From positions 474,821-538,820 of the forward strand of contig NZ_JAHYCB010000006.1 in assembly GCF_019430945.1 (NCBI RefSeq): a DNA stretch of 64,000 nt. The letters are read 5' to 3'. The translations under genes and the position numbers were made by a program. How positions within the stretch are numbered: position 1 is the stretch's first letter; every line of letters starts with the position of its first letter. Of this stretch, positions 8,557-17,154 are shown in pieces. This DNA is from Neorhizobium populisoli. GTDB taxonomy: Bacteria; Pseudomonadota; Alphaproteobacteria; Rhizobiales; Rhizobiaceae. The notes below the pieces were generated by a model that saw nothing but the letters and a program-made list of their open reading frames with translations, searched no databases and was not told the DNA's origin.

Positions 8557-9564
8557 TTATTTACGCGCCCACAGGACCTTGAAACGTGCATTGCGGCAAG
8601 TCTCGCCATGCTCGCGAAAACCTTCGGCCAGAACCGGCTCATAGGGCAGGCCACGATTGGCGACGAGCATCAGGCGGCCGCCGTTCTTGATGGCGGAAGC
8701 GGCGGTGCGGATCATGGCCTTGCCGAGTTCCGGATCGGCGGCCTGCGCCTCGTGGAAGGGCGGGTTCATGATCACCAGGTCGTACTTTTCCTTCGGCGGC
8801 TCGGCGCTGAGGTCCTGCCAGTAGAAGCGGGCGCTCAGGTCCGGGCAATTGAAGGCGAGGTTCTTCTTGGCGAATTCCAGTGCATGATAATCGGCTTCGA
8901 AGAGATCGATGCGGTTGGTGCGCGACGACTTTTCCGCCAGCATGACCGAAAGGTAACCCCAGCCGGCGCCAAAATCGGCGGCGTTGCCGTCGAAATCCGT
9001 TGGCAGGCGACCGGCGAGCAGTTCGGAACCTCCATCGACCCGGTCGTGCGAGAACATGCCGGGCGCGGCCTGGAAACGACCCTCGAAGGCAACGGGGGAT
9101 TTCTTCAGCGTGGCAATCGCCTCATCGGCATCTTTCGGACGAGGAAGCCAGATGGCGATGCCATGATATTTCGGGGCGTAGTCGATCTGCAGGTTGAGCT
9201 TCAGAAGCATGGTCCGCAGCGGCTGGATACCGTCTTCCTTGCCACCCGCAATCACGATCAGGCCGCCGGGACGAACGCGTTGCAGCGCCTCGCCGATGCG
9301 GTTCTCGTTCTCGCCACGGTGCTTGCCGCAGAGAACCAGCGCCGCGTCGTAACCCTCGCCCTCGGCCTCCGGAAAGGCGCCGTCGCGCAGCGCGCGGAAT
9401 AGCGGCCGGAAGGGCTGCACGGCCGTGATCTCGGCCTCAAAGCCATCCGGCAGCACATTGCCGCCTTCGGCACCGAGGAAAAGCACGCGCTCGCCTGCGG
9501 CCGGCATGGGCACGGCTTCGGTGGCGAAGGGGTGGAACAGGGTTTTCAGCGCGTCGCGGCTCAT
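8557..9564 (-). CDS. RsmC-like class I methyltransferase (16S rRNA G1207 type)
   Basis: 335 residues. Like RsmC it has a degenerate N-terminal methyltransferase domain (about 1-155) and an active C-terminal domain. The link segment GMFSHDRVDGGSELLAGRLP, the SAM motif ADFGAGWGYLSVML and the catalytic NPPFHE motif are present. RsmC methylates G1207 N2 of 16S rRNA. The position beside pnp and rpsO agrees with a ribosome-related role. The exact target nucleotide is inferred from family only. A terminator separates it from pnp. Confidence 0.8.
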   Translation of the reverse strand: MSRDALKTLFHPFATEAVPMPAAGERVLFLGAEGGNVLPDGFEAEITAVQPFRPLFRALRDGAFPEAEGEGYDAALVLCGKHRGENENRIGEALQRVRPGGLIVIAGGKEDGIQPLRTMLLKLNLQIDYAPKYHGIAIWLPRPKDADEAIATLKKSPVAFEGRFQAAPGMFSHDRVDGGSELLAGRLPTDFDGNAADFGAGWGYLSVMLAEKSSRTNRIDLFEADYHALEFAKKNLAFNCPDLSARFYWQDLSAEPPKEKYDLVIMNPPFHEAQAADPELGKAMIRTAASAIKNGGRLMLVANRGLPYEPVLAEGFREHGETCRNARFKVLWARK

Positions 9565-9594
9565 GGCAGGTCTCGATCTATCGGCTCGGATATA

Positions 9595-9633
9595 GAAAAG
9601 GCGCGGAAGAAAAGCTTCCGCGCCTCGTTTTTT
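9595..9633. terminator. Intrinsic terminator downstream of pnp
   Basis: A perfect 11-bp stem, AGGCGCGGAAG (9599-9609) with CTTCCGCGCCT (9615-9625), and a 5-base loop. On the minus strand it is followed by TTTTC; on the plus strand by a run of six T at 9628-9633, so it could work both ways. It sits 27 bases past the pnp stop. Confidence 0.85.
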
Positions 9634-9651
9634 CCAAAGGAGGAAGCAAGC

Positions 9652-11787
9652 TTATTCCGCGGCGGCGTCGCCGTCAGCCTTCTTGATTTCCTGGCCGGTG
9701 GCCTGGTCGACAACCTTCATCGACAGGCGAACCTTGCCGCGCTCATCGAAGCCCATCAGCTTGACCCAAACCTTGTCGCCTTCCTTGACGATGTCGGAGG
9801 TCTTGGCGACGCGCTCGGAAGCGAGCTGGGAGATGTGCACGAGACCGTCACGGGCGCCGAAGAAGTTGACGAAGGCGCCGAAGTCGGCGGTCTTCACAAC
9901 GGTACCTTCGTAGATGGCGCCGACTTCCGGTTCTGCAACGATCGAGTGGATCCACTTGCGGGCCGCTTCGATTTCCTTGCCGGAAGAGGAGGCGATCTTG
10001 ACGGTGCCGTCGTCCTCGATGTTGATCTTGGCGCCGGTCTTCTCGACGATTTCGCGGATGACCTTGCCGCCCGAACCGATAACTTCGCGGATCTTGTCGA
10101 CCGGGATGTTCATCACTTCAATGCGCGGAGCGAATTCGCCGAGCTGCGAACGGCCTTCGGAGATGGCGTTCGACATTTCGCCGAGGATATGCTTGCGACC
10201 GCCCTGAGCCTGCTCCAGAGCGACCTTCATGATCTCTTCGGTGATACCGGCGATCTTGATGTCCATCTGCAGCGAGGTGATGCCGTCGGCAGTACCTGCA
10301 ACCTTGAAATCCATGTCGCCGAGATGGTCTTCGTCACCGAGGATGTCGGAGAGAACGGCGAAGCGCTCACCTTCGAGGATGAGACCCATGGCGATACCGG
10401 CAACCGGCTTGGCCAGCGGAACGCCTGCATCCATCAGAGCGAGCGAGGTGCCGCAGACGGTTGCCATCGAGGACGAGCCGTTGGACTCGGTGATCTCGGA
10501 TACGACGCGCAGTGTGTAGGGGAACTGTTCAGCCGACGGCAGCATCGGACGGATAGCGCGCCATGCGAGCTTGCCGTGACCGATTTCGCGGCGGCCCGGG
10601 GAGCCCATGCGACCGGTTTCGCCAACCGAGTAGGGAGGGAAGTTGTAATGGAGCAGGAAACGCTCCTTGTACATGCCGGTCAGGCTGTCCACGTACTGTT
10701 CGTCTTCGCCGGTGCCGAGCGTGGCAACGACGATCGCCTGCGTTTCACCGCGGGTGAACAGCGCCGAACCATGGGTGCGCGGCAGGATGCCGACTTCGGA
10801 AACGATCGCACGAACGGTCGACAGATCGCGGCCGTCGATACGGCTCTTGGTGTCGAGGATGTTCCAGCGAACGATCTTGGCCTGCAGGTGCTTGAAGGTC
10901 GCGCCGATGACTTCGGCGGTGTACCTCGGCTCTGCGCCTTCCGGGAAGAAATGCGCCTTGACCTTCGCCTTGACGGCGTCGACGGCAGCGTAGCGTTCAG
11001 CCTTCTGGGTATTCTTGTAGGCGGTGCGCAGCTCGGCTTCGAAATGCTTCAGCATTTCGGCTTCGAGTTCGGAATGATCTTCCGGCTGGAAATCGCGCGG
11101 TTCCTTGGCAGCCACTTCGGCGAGCTTGATGATCGCGTCGAGAACCGGCTGGAAGCCACGGTGGCCGAACATGACGGCGCCGAGCATGACTTCTTCGTTG
11201 AGTTCCTTGGCTTCCGATTCAACCATCAAGACGGCGTCCTGGGTGCCGGCAACGACCAGATCGAGAACCGACTCGTCCATCTCGTCGAGATGCGGGTTCA
11301 GAACGTATTCGCCGTTGATGTAGCCGACGCGTGCGCCGCCGACCGGACCCATGAAGGGAACGCCGGAGAGCGTCAGAGCAGCGGAAGCGGCAACCATCGA
11401 CAGGACGTCGGGATCGTTCTCAAGGTCGTGCTGGACGACGGTGACGACGACCTGCGTGTCGTTCTTGTAGCCTTCCGGGAAGAGCGGGCGGATCGGACGG
11501 TCGATCAGACGGGAAACCAGTGTTTCCTTTTCCGACGGACGACCTTCGCGCTTGAAATAGCCACCCGGGATCTTGCCGGCGGCATAGGTCTTTTCCTGGT
11601 AGTTGACGGTGAGCGGGAAGAAGTCCTGGCCCGGCTTCGGCGACTTGGCCGAAACGACGGTGGCCAGAACGACGGTTTCGCCGTAGGTGGCGAGAACGGC
11701 GCCGTCAGCCTGGCGGGCGATCTTGCCCGTTTCCAGCTTCAGCGGGCGGCCGGCCCATTCGATTTCGACGGAATGAGTATTGAACAT
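9652..11787 (-). CDS. pnp: Polyribonucleotide nucleotidyltransferase (PNPase)
   Basis: 711 residues with the standard order: RNase PH domain 1, an alpha-helical linker, RNase PH domain 2, a KH domain (about 555-615, with IPVDKIREVIGSGGKVIREI) and an S1 domain (about 620-690, with GAIYEGTVVKTADFGAFV). It is a 3'-5' phosphorolytic exoribonuclease and a degradosome component. The frame is intact and full length. It lies 294 bases downstream of rpsO, the conserved bacterial order. Confidence 0.97.
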   Translation of the reverse strand: MFNTHSVEIEWAGRPLKLETGKIARQADGAVLATYGETVVLATVVSAKSPKPGQDFFPLTVNYQEKTYAAGKIPGGYFKREGRPSEKETLVSRLIDRPIRPLFPEGYKNDTQVVVTVVQHDLENDPDVLSMVAASAALTLSGVPFMGPVGGARVGYINGEYVLNPHLDEMDESVLDLVVAGTQDAVLMVESEAKELNEEVMLGAVMFGHRGFQPVLDAIIKLAEVAAKEPRDFQPEDHSELEAEMLKHFEAELRTAYKNTQKAERYAAVDAVKAKVKAHFFPEGAEPRYTAEVIGATFKHLQAKIVRWNILDTKSRIDGRDLSTVRAIVSEVGILPRTHGSALFTRGETQAIVVATLGTGEDEQYVDSLTGMYKERFLLHYNFPPYSVGETGRMGSPGRREIGHGKLAWRAIRPMLPSAEQFPYTLRVVSEITESNGSSSMATVCGTSLALMDAGVPLAKPVAGIAMGLILEGERFAVLSDILGDEDHLGDMDFKVAGTADGITSLQMDIKIAGITEEIMKVALEQAQGGRKHILGEMSNAISEGRSQLGEFAPRIEVMNIPVDKIREVIGSGGKVIREIVEKTGAKINIEDDGTVKIASSSGKEIEAARKWIHSIVAEPEVGAIYEGTVVKTADFGAFVNFFGARDGLVHISQLASERVAKTSDIVKEGDKVWVKLMGFDERGKVRLSMKVVDQATGQEIKKADGDAAAE

Positions 11788-11910
11788 ATGTTGTCCTTCA
11801 ACGCGGGAAGCGGCGTCTCGCCCCAGCTATTTCGCAAGGGGCGGCAACACACTTCATCGCAATCATTGCGACACATCACGGGCAAGACAACGAGAAGCTT
11901 TTCAAACTGA

Positions 11911-11933
11911 CCGAAGCCGCCTTGCGGCTCCGG
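11911..11933 (-). promoter_or_regulatory. Stem-loop in the pnp leader
   Basis: On the minus strand CCGGAGCCGC pairs with GCGGCTTCGG around a 3-base loop, a 10-bp stem with one G-T pair, about 125 bases before the pnp ATG. A leader hairpin cut by RNase III mediates pnp autoregulation in enterobacteria; the same role here is inference. The rpsO-pnp gap (11788-12081) otherwise holds only the rpsO terminator. Confidence 0.4.
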
Positions 11934-12042
11934 CCAAAAGCATCCTGCAATCCTGCCCCATGACAGGTCTGGTTTTGGTGGCGAAACCGGCCCATCCGGA
12001 TCCGCCGCAGTCTGACACCGGCGAAGGTGCCTAAATAGCGGA

Positions 12043-12074
12043 CCGGCGGACCCTTCCGAAGAAGAGTCCGCCGG
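12043..12074 (-). terminator. Stem-loop after rpsO
   Basis: CCGGCGGAC (12043-12051) pairs perfectly with GTCCGCCGG (12066-12074), starting 8 bases past the rpsO stop. The following U tract on the minus strand is weak (TATTT), so it may attenuate or process the rpsO-pnp transcript instead of ending it. Confidence 0.5.
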
Positions 12075-12081
12075 AAACTTG

Positions 12082-12351
12082 TTAGCGGCGCACGCCCAGG
12101 CTGGTGATCAGCTTGGTGTAACGGGCTTCGTCCTTCTTCTTGAGGTAATCAAGAAGCGAACGACGGCTCGAAACCATGGTCAGAAGGCCACGACGCGAGT
12201 GGTTGTCCTTCTTGTGGCCCTTGAAGTGTTCGGTCAGGTTGTTGATGCGTTCCGTGAGGATTGCGACCTGAACTTCCGGGGAACCGGTATCGCCTTCGGC
12301 GGTTGCGTATTCCTTGATGAGGGCGGCCTTGCGCTCTGCAGTGATCGACAT
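12082..12351 (-). CDS. rpsO: 30S ribosomal protein S15
   Basis: 89 residues, the normal S15 length. It shows TGSPEVQVAILTERINNLTEHFKGHKKDNHSRRGLLTMVSSRRSLLDYLKK, the conserved helical core that binds 16S rRNA early in 30S assembly. It is followed by a stem-loop and then pnp, and preceded by truB 187 bases away. Confidence 0.97.
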   Translation of the reverse strand: MSITAERKAALIKEYATAEGDTGSPEVQVAILTERINNLTEHFKGHKKDNHSRRGLLTMVSSRRSLLDYLKKKDEARYTKLITSLGVRR

Positions 12352-12538
12352 CGGACGATCCTTTCTAGTGAAGAGGAATTAGGGACGCCAAAAGCCGGGA
12401 TGTCGTCCAGCTTTGGCCGTGAAAAGCAATGGTACCCCATACGGAGCCCAAGTGCTGGCGGGGCGTATAACGGAAATTTCCGGAAAAGGGAAGTGCCGCC
12501 CGGATTCCCATCCAGGCAGGCTCAAATCCACTCGCAGC

Positions 12539-13468
12539 TCAGGCAAATACCCGCTTGGGCCGGAATTCGCCCTGGCCGATCTCGCCGATGGCGATCAGCT
12601 TGCCGCGCACCGTCGCATAGGCTTCCGCTTCCGCCAGCGGCGCGTCGCGGCCGCGGACGATGACGGGATTGCCCATCTTGATACGATGGGCCTGGTCTTC
12701 GGTGACCGGCAGGTGCGGCAAGTTGGAGAGGGCTTCGGCCGTATCCATCAGGAAAGCATCGAGAGCGGCAAGCCGCTCGTTGCGGTCCTCTATCTCTTCC
12801 AGCGCCACGAGTTCGGCGAGCGGCACCATGCGGTCTTCGGCGAACGGTGCCACAAAAGTGCGGCGCAGTTCCGAGATATGACCATAACAACCGAGTTCGC
12901 GACCGAAATCGCGGGCAAGCGCGCGCACATAGGTGCCCTTGCCGCATTCCACTTCGAAATGCGCCTTGTCGGCCGTGGTGCCGAGCAGTGTCAGCCGGAA
13001 AATCTGCACTTCACGGGAGGGGATTTCGACCACTTCGCCATCGCGGGCGAGATCGTAGGCGCGTTCGCCGGCGATCTTGATCGCCGAAAACTGCGGCGGA
13101 ATCTGCATGATCGTGCCGGTATAGCTCGGCAGCAGAGCGCGGATCTGCTCTTCGGTCGGGCGATCGTCGGAGGATGCCGTGACTTCGCCTTCGAGGTCGT
13201 CGGTCGAGCGTTCCTCACCCCAGGTGACGGCGAATTCGTAAATCTTGCGGCCGTCCATGACATAGGGAACCGTCTTGGTGGCGTCACCCAGCGCGATCGG
13301 CAGCATGCCGGAGGCAAGCGGATCGAGCGTGCCGGCATGGCCGGCCTTCTGGGCGTTGAACAGCCACTTGATCTTGGAGACGGCCTCGGTCGAGCCGAAA
13401 TCCACCGGCTTGTCGAGGATCAGCCAGCCGGAAACCGGGCGGCCCTTGGGTTTGCGTGGTTTGGACAT
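12539..13468 (-). CDS. truB: tRNA pseudouridine(55) synthase TruB
   Basis: 309 residues. It isomerises U55 of the T-loop in most tRNAs. The catalytic aspartate is Asp49 in AGHAGTLDPLASGMLP. GWLILDKP opens the domain, and a C-terminal PUA-like segment includes VIVRGRDAPLAEAEAYATVRG. rbfA ends 10 bases upstream, so the two are cotranscribed. Confidence 0.96.
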   Translation of the reverse strand: MSKPRKPKGRPVSGWLILDKPVDFGSTEAVSKIKWLFNAQKAGHAGTLDPLASGMLPIALGDATKTVPYVMDGRKIYEFAVTWGEERSTDDLEGEVTASSDDRPTEEQIRALLPSYTGTIMQIPPQFSAIKIAGERAYDLARDGEVVEIPSREVQIFRLTLLGTTADKAHFEVECGKGTYVRALARDFGRELGCYGHISELRRTFVAPFAEDRMVPLAELVALEEIEDRNERLAALDAFLMDTAEALSNLPHLPVTEDQAHRIKMGNPVIVRGRDAPLAEAEAYATVRGKLIAIGEIGQGEFRPKRVFA

Positions 13469-13478
13469 GCTTCTCTAT

Positions 13479-13886
13479 TTATTCTTTATCTTTGTTGCCG
13501 GCTTCGATGTCCCGCTGAACTTCAGGCGAACGCAGCAGTTCATCGATCTTCTTGTAATTGTCGAAGCTCGTATCGTCGCGGAAACGCACTTCCGGCATAT
13601 ATTTCATCTGCTTCAGCTGGCCGCCGAGACGGCCGCGAATGAATTTCGCATTGCGGTTAAGCGCTTCGATGACCGCCGTATGGTCAGGCAGACCGAGCGG
13701 CGTCACGTAAGCTGTGGCGATCTTGAGGTCCGACGACATGCGGACTTCGGAAACGGAAATCACCGTCTTTTCAATGAGGTCGTCGCGCACTTCGCCGCGC
13801 TGCAGAACCTGAGTAATGGCGGCGCGAACCTGTTCGCCAACGCGAAGCATGCGCTGAGAGGGCGCCGAGGAGGTAGCCTTGGTCAT
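13479..13886 (-). CDS. rbfA: Ribosome-binding factor A
   Basis: 135 residues with a single KH-like domain. RVGEQVRAAITQVLQRGEVRD opens it, and SEVRMSSDLKIATAYVTPLG and the VRFRDDTSFDNYKKIDELL segment follow, as in RbfA. The protein matures the 16S 5' end and the 30S subunit. In most relatives infB lies directly upstream; here the next gene is a GntR regulator, 125 bases away. Confidence 0.95.
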   Translation of the reverse strand: MTKATSSAPSQRMLRVGEQVRAAITQVLQRGEVRDDLIEKTVISVSEVRMSSDLKIATAYVTPLGLPDHTAVIEALNRNAKFIRGRLGGQLKQMKYMPEVRFRDDTSFDNYKKIDELLRSPEVQRDIEAGNKDKE

Positions 13887-14011
13887 CGTGTTTCTTTCAT
13901 AGAACGCCGCCGGGGTTCGGCCCGAGCGAGCGCGTCATCAATCAAAGGCGGTCCAAATGGCTTAGCCCGGCCCAAAGGTCAAGGCGCGACCGTAGATTAT
14001 GTTGAATCGGC

Positions 14012-15034
14012 TCAATCGAGCTTTTCCAGATAAGGCAGGTCGTGCGGGTGCACTTCGCGCGTCACCCGCGTGATGCGGTCGATCGCCCTGTCGCGCGAAA
14101 TTTCGAGATGCGCCCTGAGCGACGCCGCAGCATCCCCCACCCTGCCCGCCTTCAGCCTGTCGATGATTTCCATATGTTCCGGCAGAAAGGGTTCGGAACC
14201 AAACAGCCGCGGCATCCACTGATAGAGAAAGCGGTGGGTGACCAGCAGCGCCTGCGGCAGGCTGATCGCCTGCATCAGCGTGCGGTTGTCACAATGGCCG
14301 AGCAGGGTGACATGCAGTTCCTCTTCCAGCCGGTCGAGGTCCGGGCCGGCAAGCTCGGCGGCATTGTCCATGGCGGATTGCAGATGCTCGCGCATGGTCG
14401 CGAGGTCTTCCGCTGAAATCCGTGCGGCCGCCTTTTCCAATGCGACCGGCTCCAGCAGCCAGCGCAGTTCGTAAAGCTCGCCGACATGGTCCGGCGTCAT
14501 GGCGGGCGCTATCCAGCGGGCGCGATCGTCCTTGCGGACGATGCCGCGCTGCTGCAGCCGGCCGACGACATCACGCGCCACGGTGCGGCTGACATCGTAG
14601 AAACGGGCAAGTTCCGTCTCGTTGACCCGCCAACCGGCGAAGGAACAGCGCGCGGCGATTTCGCTTTCCACCTCGCCATAGATCTTTTCCCAGCTCGACA
14701 GCTGTGTGAGACGGACATCATCGGTCGCTTCGGGAGGCGCAACAGGCGTGGACGCGTTGTCCGGCCGAGACCGGCTCACCTCGTAACCCCGCCCGCTCGA
14801 CTTTTCGAGAAAACCCTCGCGCTCCAGTTCGGCCAGCGCCTGCCTAGCCGGGGCACGGCTGATGCCGAACTGTTCGGCAACGGAACTTTCGTTGAGGCGC
14901 GTACCGGGGCCAAGCACACCCTGCGCCACCTGCCCCGCAATGATTTCATAGACCTGCTGGTAGAGGCGAGGCGCCGCGCCACCCGCGACTTTCGGCTTCT
15001 GCTCCTCTGCATCGGCCATCCGTGCGTCCGCCAT
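14012..15034 (-). CDS. GntR/FCD regulator with two winged-helix domains
   Basis: 340 residues, longer than the usual 220-250 of FCD-type GntR proteins because there are two winged helices. The first (about 22-87) has GPGTRLNESSVAEQFGISRAPARQALAEL. The second (about 113-175) has WRVNETELARFYDVSRTVARDVVGRLQQRGI. An FCD ligand domain (about 181-330) with LYELRWLLEPVALEKAA follows. The ATG at 15034 has GGGAGG 4 bases upstream; a TTG at 15046 is the alternative. It is divergent from the SDR-Ldh-TRAP operon, which it probably controls in response to a sugar-acid substrate. Confidence 0.85.
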   Translation of the reverse strand: MADARMADAEEQKPKVAGGAAPRLYQQVYEIIAGQVAQGVLGPGTRLNESSVAEQFGISRAPARQALAELEREGFLEKSSGRGYEVSRSRPDNASTPVAPPEATDDVRLTQLSSWEKIYGEVESEIAARCSFAGWRVNETELARFYDVSRTVARDVVGRLQQRGIVRKDDRARWIAPAMTPDHVGELYELRWLLEPVALEKAAARISAEDLATMREHLQSAMDNAAELAGPDLDRLEEELHVTLLGHCDNRTLMQAISLPQALLVTHRFLYQWMPRLFGSEPFLPEHMEIIDRLKAGRVGDAAASLRAHLEISRDRAIDRITRVTREVHPHDLPYLEKLD

Positions 15035-15190
15035 CTTGCCTCCCAATTCCCTCGGTTATCGAGCCACCGAACCGGTCGCTTTTTTATCGGAAACTATCAG
15101 GTCGCAAGTGCTGCTTCAATTCGCGCTGCTGCCGTCAATCAGGCCTCGCTGTTTCGTGATGACGAATCCGGCTTGTCAAAAGTCAAAAGA

Positions 15191-15210
15191 TGTCTAGTGT
15201 ACACATAATA
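15191..15210. promoter_or_regulatory. Putative GntR operator
   Basis: The perfect 8-bp palindrome GTGTACAC (15197-15204) lies in an AT-rich stretch in the divergent gap, 51 bases before the SDR start. Position and symmetry suit an FCD-type GntR site. This is not confirmed by a second copy. Confidence 0.35.
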
Positions 15211-15254
15211 CGTTTTGATAAAGTGCGAGACGAAACGATTTGGGAGGATCGTGA

Positions 15255-15998
15255 ATGGCTGGCCGTCTGGCGGAGAAACGTGCTTTGGTGACAGGTGCCG
15301 GCCAGGGGATTGGCCGGGCGATTGCCATCGCATTTGCCGAAGAAGGCGCGGCGGTCGTCGCGACCAGCCGCACGCCTGCCAAGATGACCGACCTCGCCGG
15401 TCTGTCGCCCCTAATCGAAATCGTCGGCCTCGATGTGACCGATGCGGCAGGCGTGAAACGGACATTATCCGAAGCCGGCTCCATCGATATTCTCGTGAAT
15501 TGCGCCGGCTGGGTGCATAACGGCTCGATCCTCGATTGCGAGGAAGAGGACTGGCTGAAGAGCATCGACCAGAATGCCACCTCCGCCTTCCGCACCATGA
15601 AAGCAGCGCTGCCGGGTATGATCGAGCGCGGAAGAGGTGCGGTCGTCAATGTCGCTTCCGTCGCCTCCAGCATTACCGGCGTGCCGAACCGTGCCGCTTA
15701 TGGCGCCAGCAAGGCGGCGCTGATCGGGCTGACCAAGGCGGTGGCGCGTGACGTGATTGCCACCGGCGTTCGGGTCAATGCGCTTTGCCCCGGCACCACG
15801 CTTTCGCCCGGACTGCAGGGCCGTATCGATCAATCCGCCGATCCGGACGAGATGCGGCGCACATTCATTTCCCGCCAGCCGATGGGCCGGCTGGGGACGG
15901 TGGAGGAGATGGCGGCGGCGGCCGTTTTCCTCTCCAGTGACGAGGCAGCATTCATGACCGGCCAGGTACTCGTGGTCGATGGAGGACAGACACTTTGA
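15255..15998 (+). CDS. SDR oxidoreductase, sugar-acid dehydrogenase type
   Basis: 247 residues, a classical short-chain dehydrogenase. TGAGQGIGRA is the cofactor motif, NCAG follows the fourth strand, and the catalytic Ser, Tyr and Lys are in VASVASSITG and YGASKAALIG. The start MAGRLAEKRALVTGAGQGIGRA and overall pattern resemble 2-keto-3-deoxy-L-fuconate dehydrogenases. With a Ldh2-family enzyme and TRAP transporter behind it, oxidation of a keto sugar acid is a reasonable guess. A GGGAGG Shine-Dalgarno precedes it. Confidence 0.8.
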   Translation: MAGRLAEKRALVTGAGQGIGRAIAIAFAEEGAAVVATSRTPAKMTDLAGLSPLIEIVGLDVTDAAGVKRTLSEAGSIDILVNCAGWVHNGSILDCEEEDWLKSIDQNATSAFRTMKAALPGMIERGRGAVVNVASVASSITGVPNRAAYGASKAALIGLTKAVARDVIATGVRVNALCPGTTLSPGLQGRIDQSADPDEMRRTFISRQPMGRLGTVEEMAAAAVFLSSDEAAFMTGQVLVVDGGQTL

Positions 15999-17077
15999 GC
16001 CCGATTACAGCCACCGAAGAGGTTGTTCATGCCGCAATCGGCGATGTCGAGCGGTTTTGCCGCGCCGTGTTTCTGGCAGCAGGCACCGACGAGGCGACCG
16101 CGGATGCTGCGACGCGGACGATGATGCACGGCTCGCGGCTCGGCGTCGACAGCCACGGCGTGCGCCTGCTCGACCACTATATCGCCGTGATGACCGGCGG
16201 CCGGGTGAACAAACGGCCGAACGTGACCGTGACGCATTCGGTATTGGCGGTCGCCTCGCTCGATGCGGATCATGGCCACGGCGCACTCGCCGCCTATCGC
16301 GCCATGGACAAGGCGATCGAGCTTGCCGAGACATGCGGTATCGGCGCGGTGTCGATCCGCAATAGCTCGCATTTCGGCCCGGCCGGCACCTATGCGCTGG
16401 ATGCGGCGCAAAAGGGCTATATCGGCGCCGCCTTCTGCAATTCGGACAGTTTCGTGCGCCTGCATGACGGCGCGATGCGATTTCACGGCACCAATCCGAT
16501 CTCGTTTGCGGTGCCTGTCGCGGGTCAGAAACCCTGGCTGCTCGATATGGCGACCAGCGCCATTCCCTATAACCGGGTAAAACTTTATCGCAGCCTTGGT
16601 CGCGAGCTTCCCGAGGGCGTGGCCTCGGATGTCGAGGGCCGCGACGAGCGCGATCCTTCGCTGGTGGAAATGCTCGCCCCGGTCGGCGGCGAATTCGGGT
16701 TCAAAGGCGCTGGACTGGCGGGCCTGGTGGAAATCCTGAGTGCAGTTTTGTCCGGCATGCGGCTGAGTTTCGATCTTCTGCCGATGAACGGACCGGATTT
16801 TTCCACGCCCCGCGCCCTTGGCGCCTTCGTGCTGGCGATGAAGCCGGGCGCCTTCGTGGCGGAAGACGTGTTTACCGCCGGCATGCAGCGCTATGTCGAA
16901 GTGCTGCGCTCTTCGCCGCCGCGGGACGGCATGCGGGTGATGGCGCCGGGCGACCGCGAATGGGTGGTGGCGGACGAGCGCGAAAGGCGAGGCGTCCCAT
17001 TGGATCCGGCAACGCGCGAAGCATTCGTGAAACTCGCCGAACGCTTCGGGCTGGAGGCTCCCGCGATCCTGCCCTGA
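15995..17077 (+). CDS. Ldh2/YiaK-family NAD(P)H oxidoreductase
   Basis: 360 residues of the malate/L-lactate dehydrogenase family that is unrelated to the Rossmann type. Family motifs include SRLGVDSHGVRLLDHY, the active-site SIRNSSHFGPAGTYA, and FHGTNPISFAVP. It starts with TTG inside the TTGA that ends the SDR gene, with GGAGG 9 bases upstream, indicating translational coupling. Members reduce 2-keto acids such as 2,3-diketogulonate, or cyclic imino acids; the substrate here is unknown. Confidence 0.85.
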   Translation: MSPITATEEVVHAAIGDVERFCRAVFLAAGTDEATADAATRTMMHGSRLGVDSHGVRLLDHYIAVMTGGRVNKRPNVTVTHSVLAVASLDADHGHGALAAYRAMDKAIELAETCGIGAVSIRNSSHFGPAGTYALDAAQKGYIGAAFCNSDSFVRLHDGAMRFHGTNPISFAVPVAGQKPWLLDMATSAIPYNRVKLYRSLGRELPEGVASDVEGRDERDPSLVEMLAPVGGEFGFKGAGLAGLVEILSAVLSGMRLSFDLLPMNGPDFSTPRALGAFVLAMKPGAFVAEDVFTAGMQRYVEVLRSSPPRDGMRVMAPGDREWVVADERERRGVPLDPATREAFVKLAERFGLEAPAILP

Positions 17078-17154
17078 CACATCGCCCATGAAATCCGCCG
17101 GTGGAGGAGCCGGCAGGATGAACGATGTCCAACGAGACATAAGAGGAGGAGAGC

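Noticed and set aside
9532..11910. A 792-codon open frame on the plus strand opposite pnp
   Set aside because: pnp is unmistakable on the other strand; the antisense frame is open only because of high GC codon bias and its product shows no known motif.
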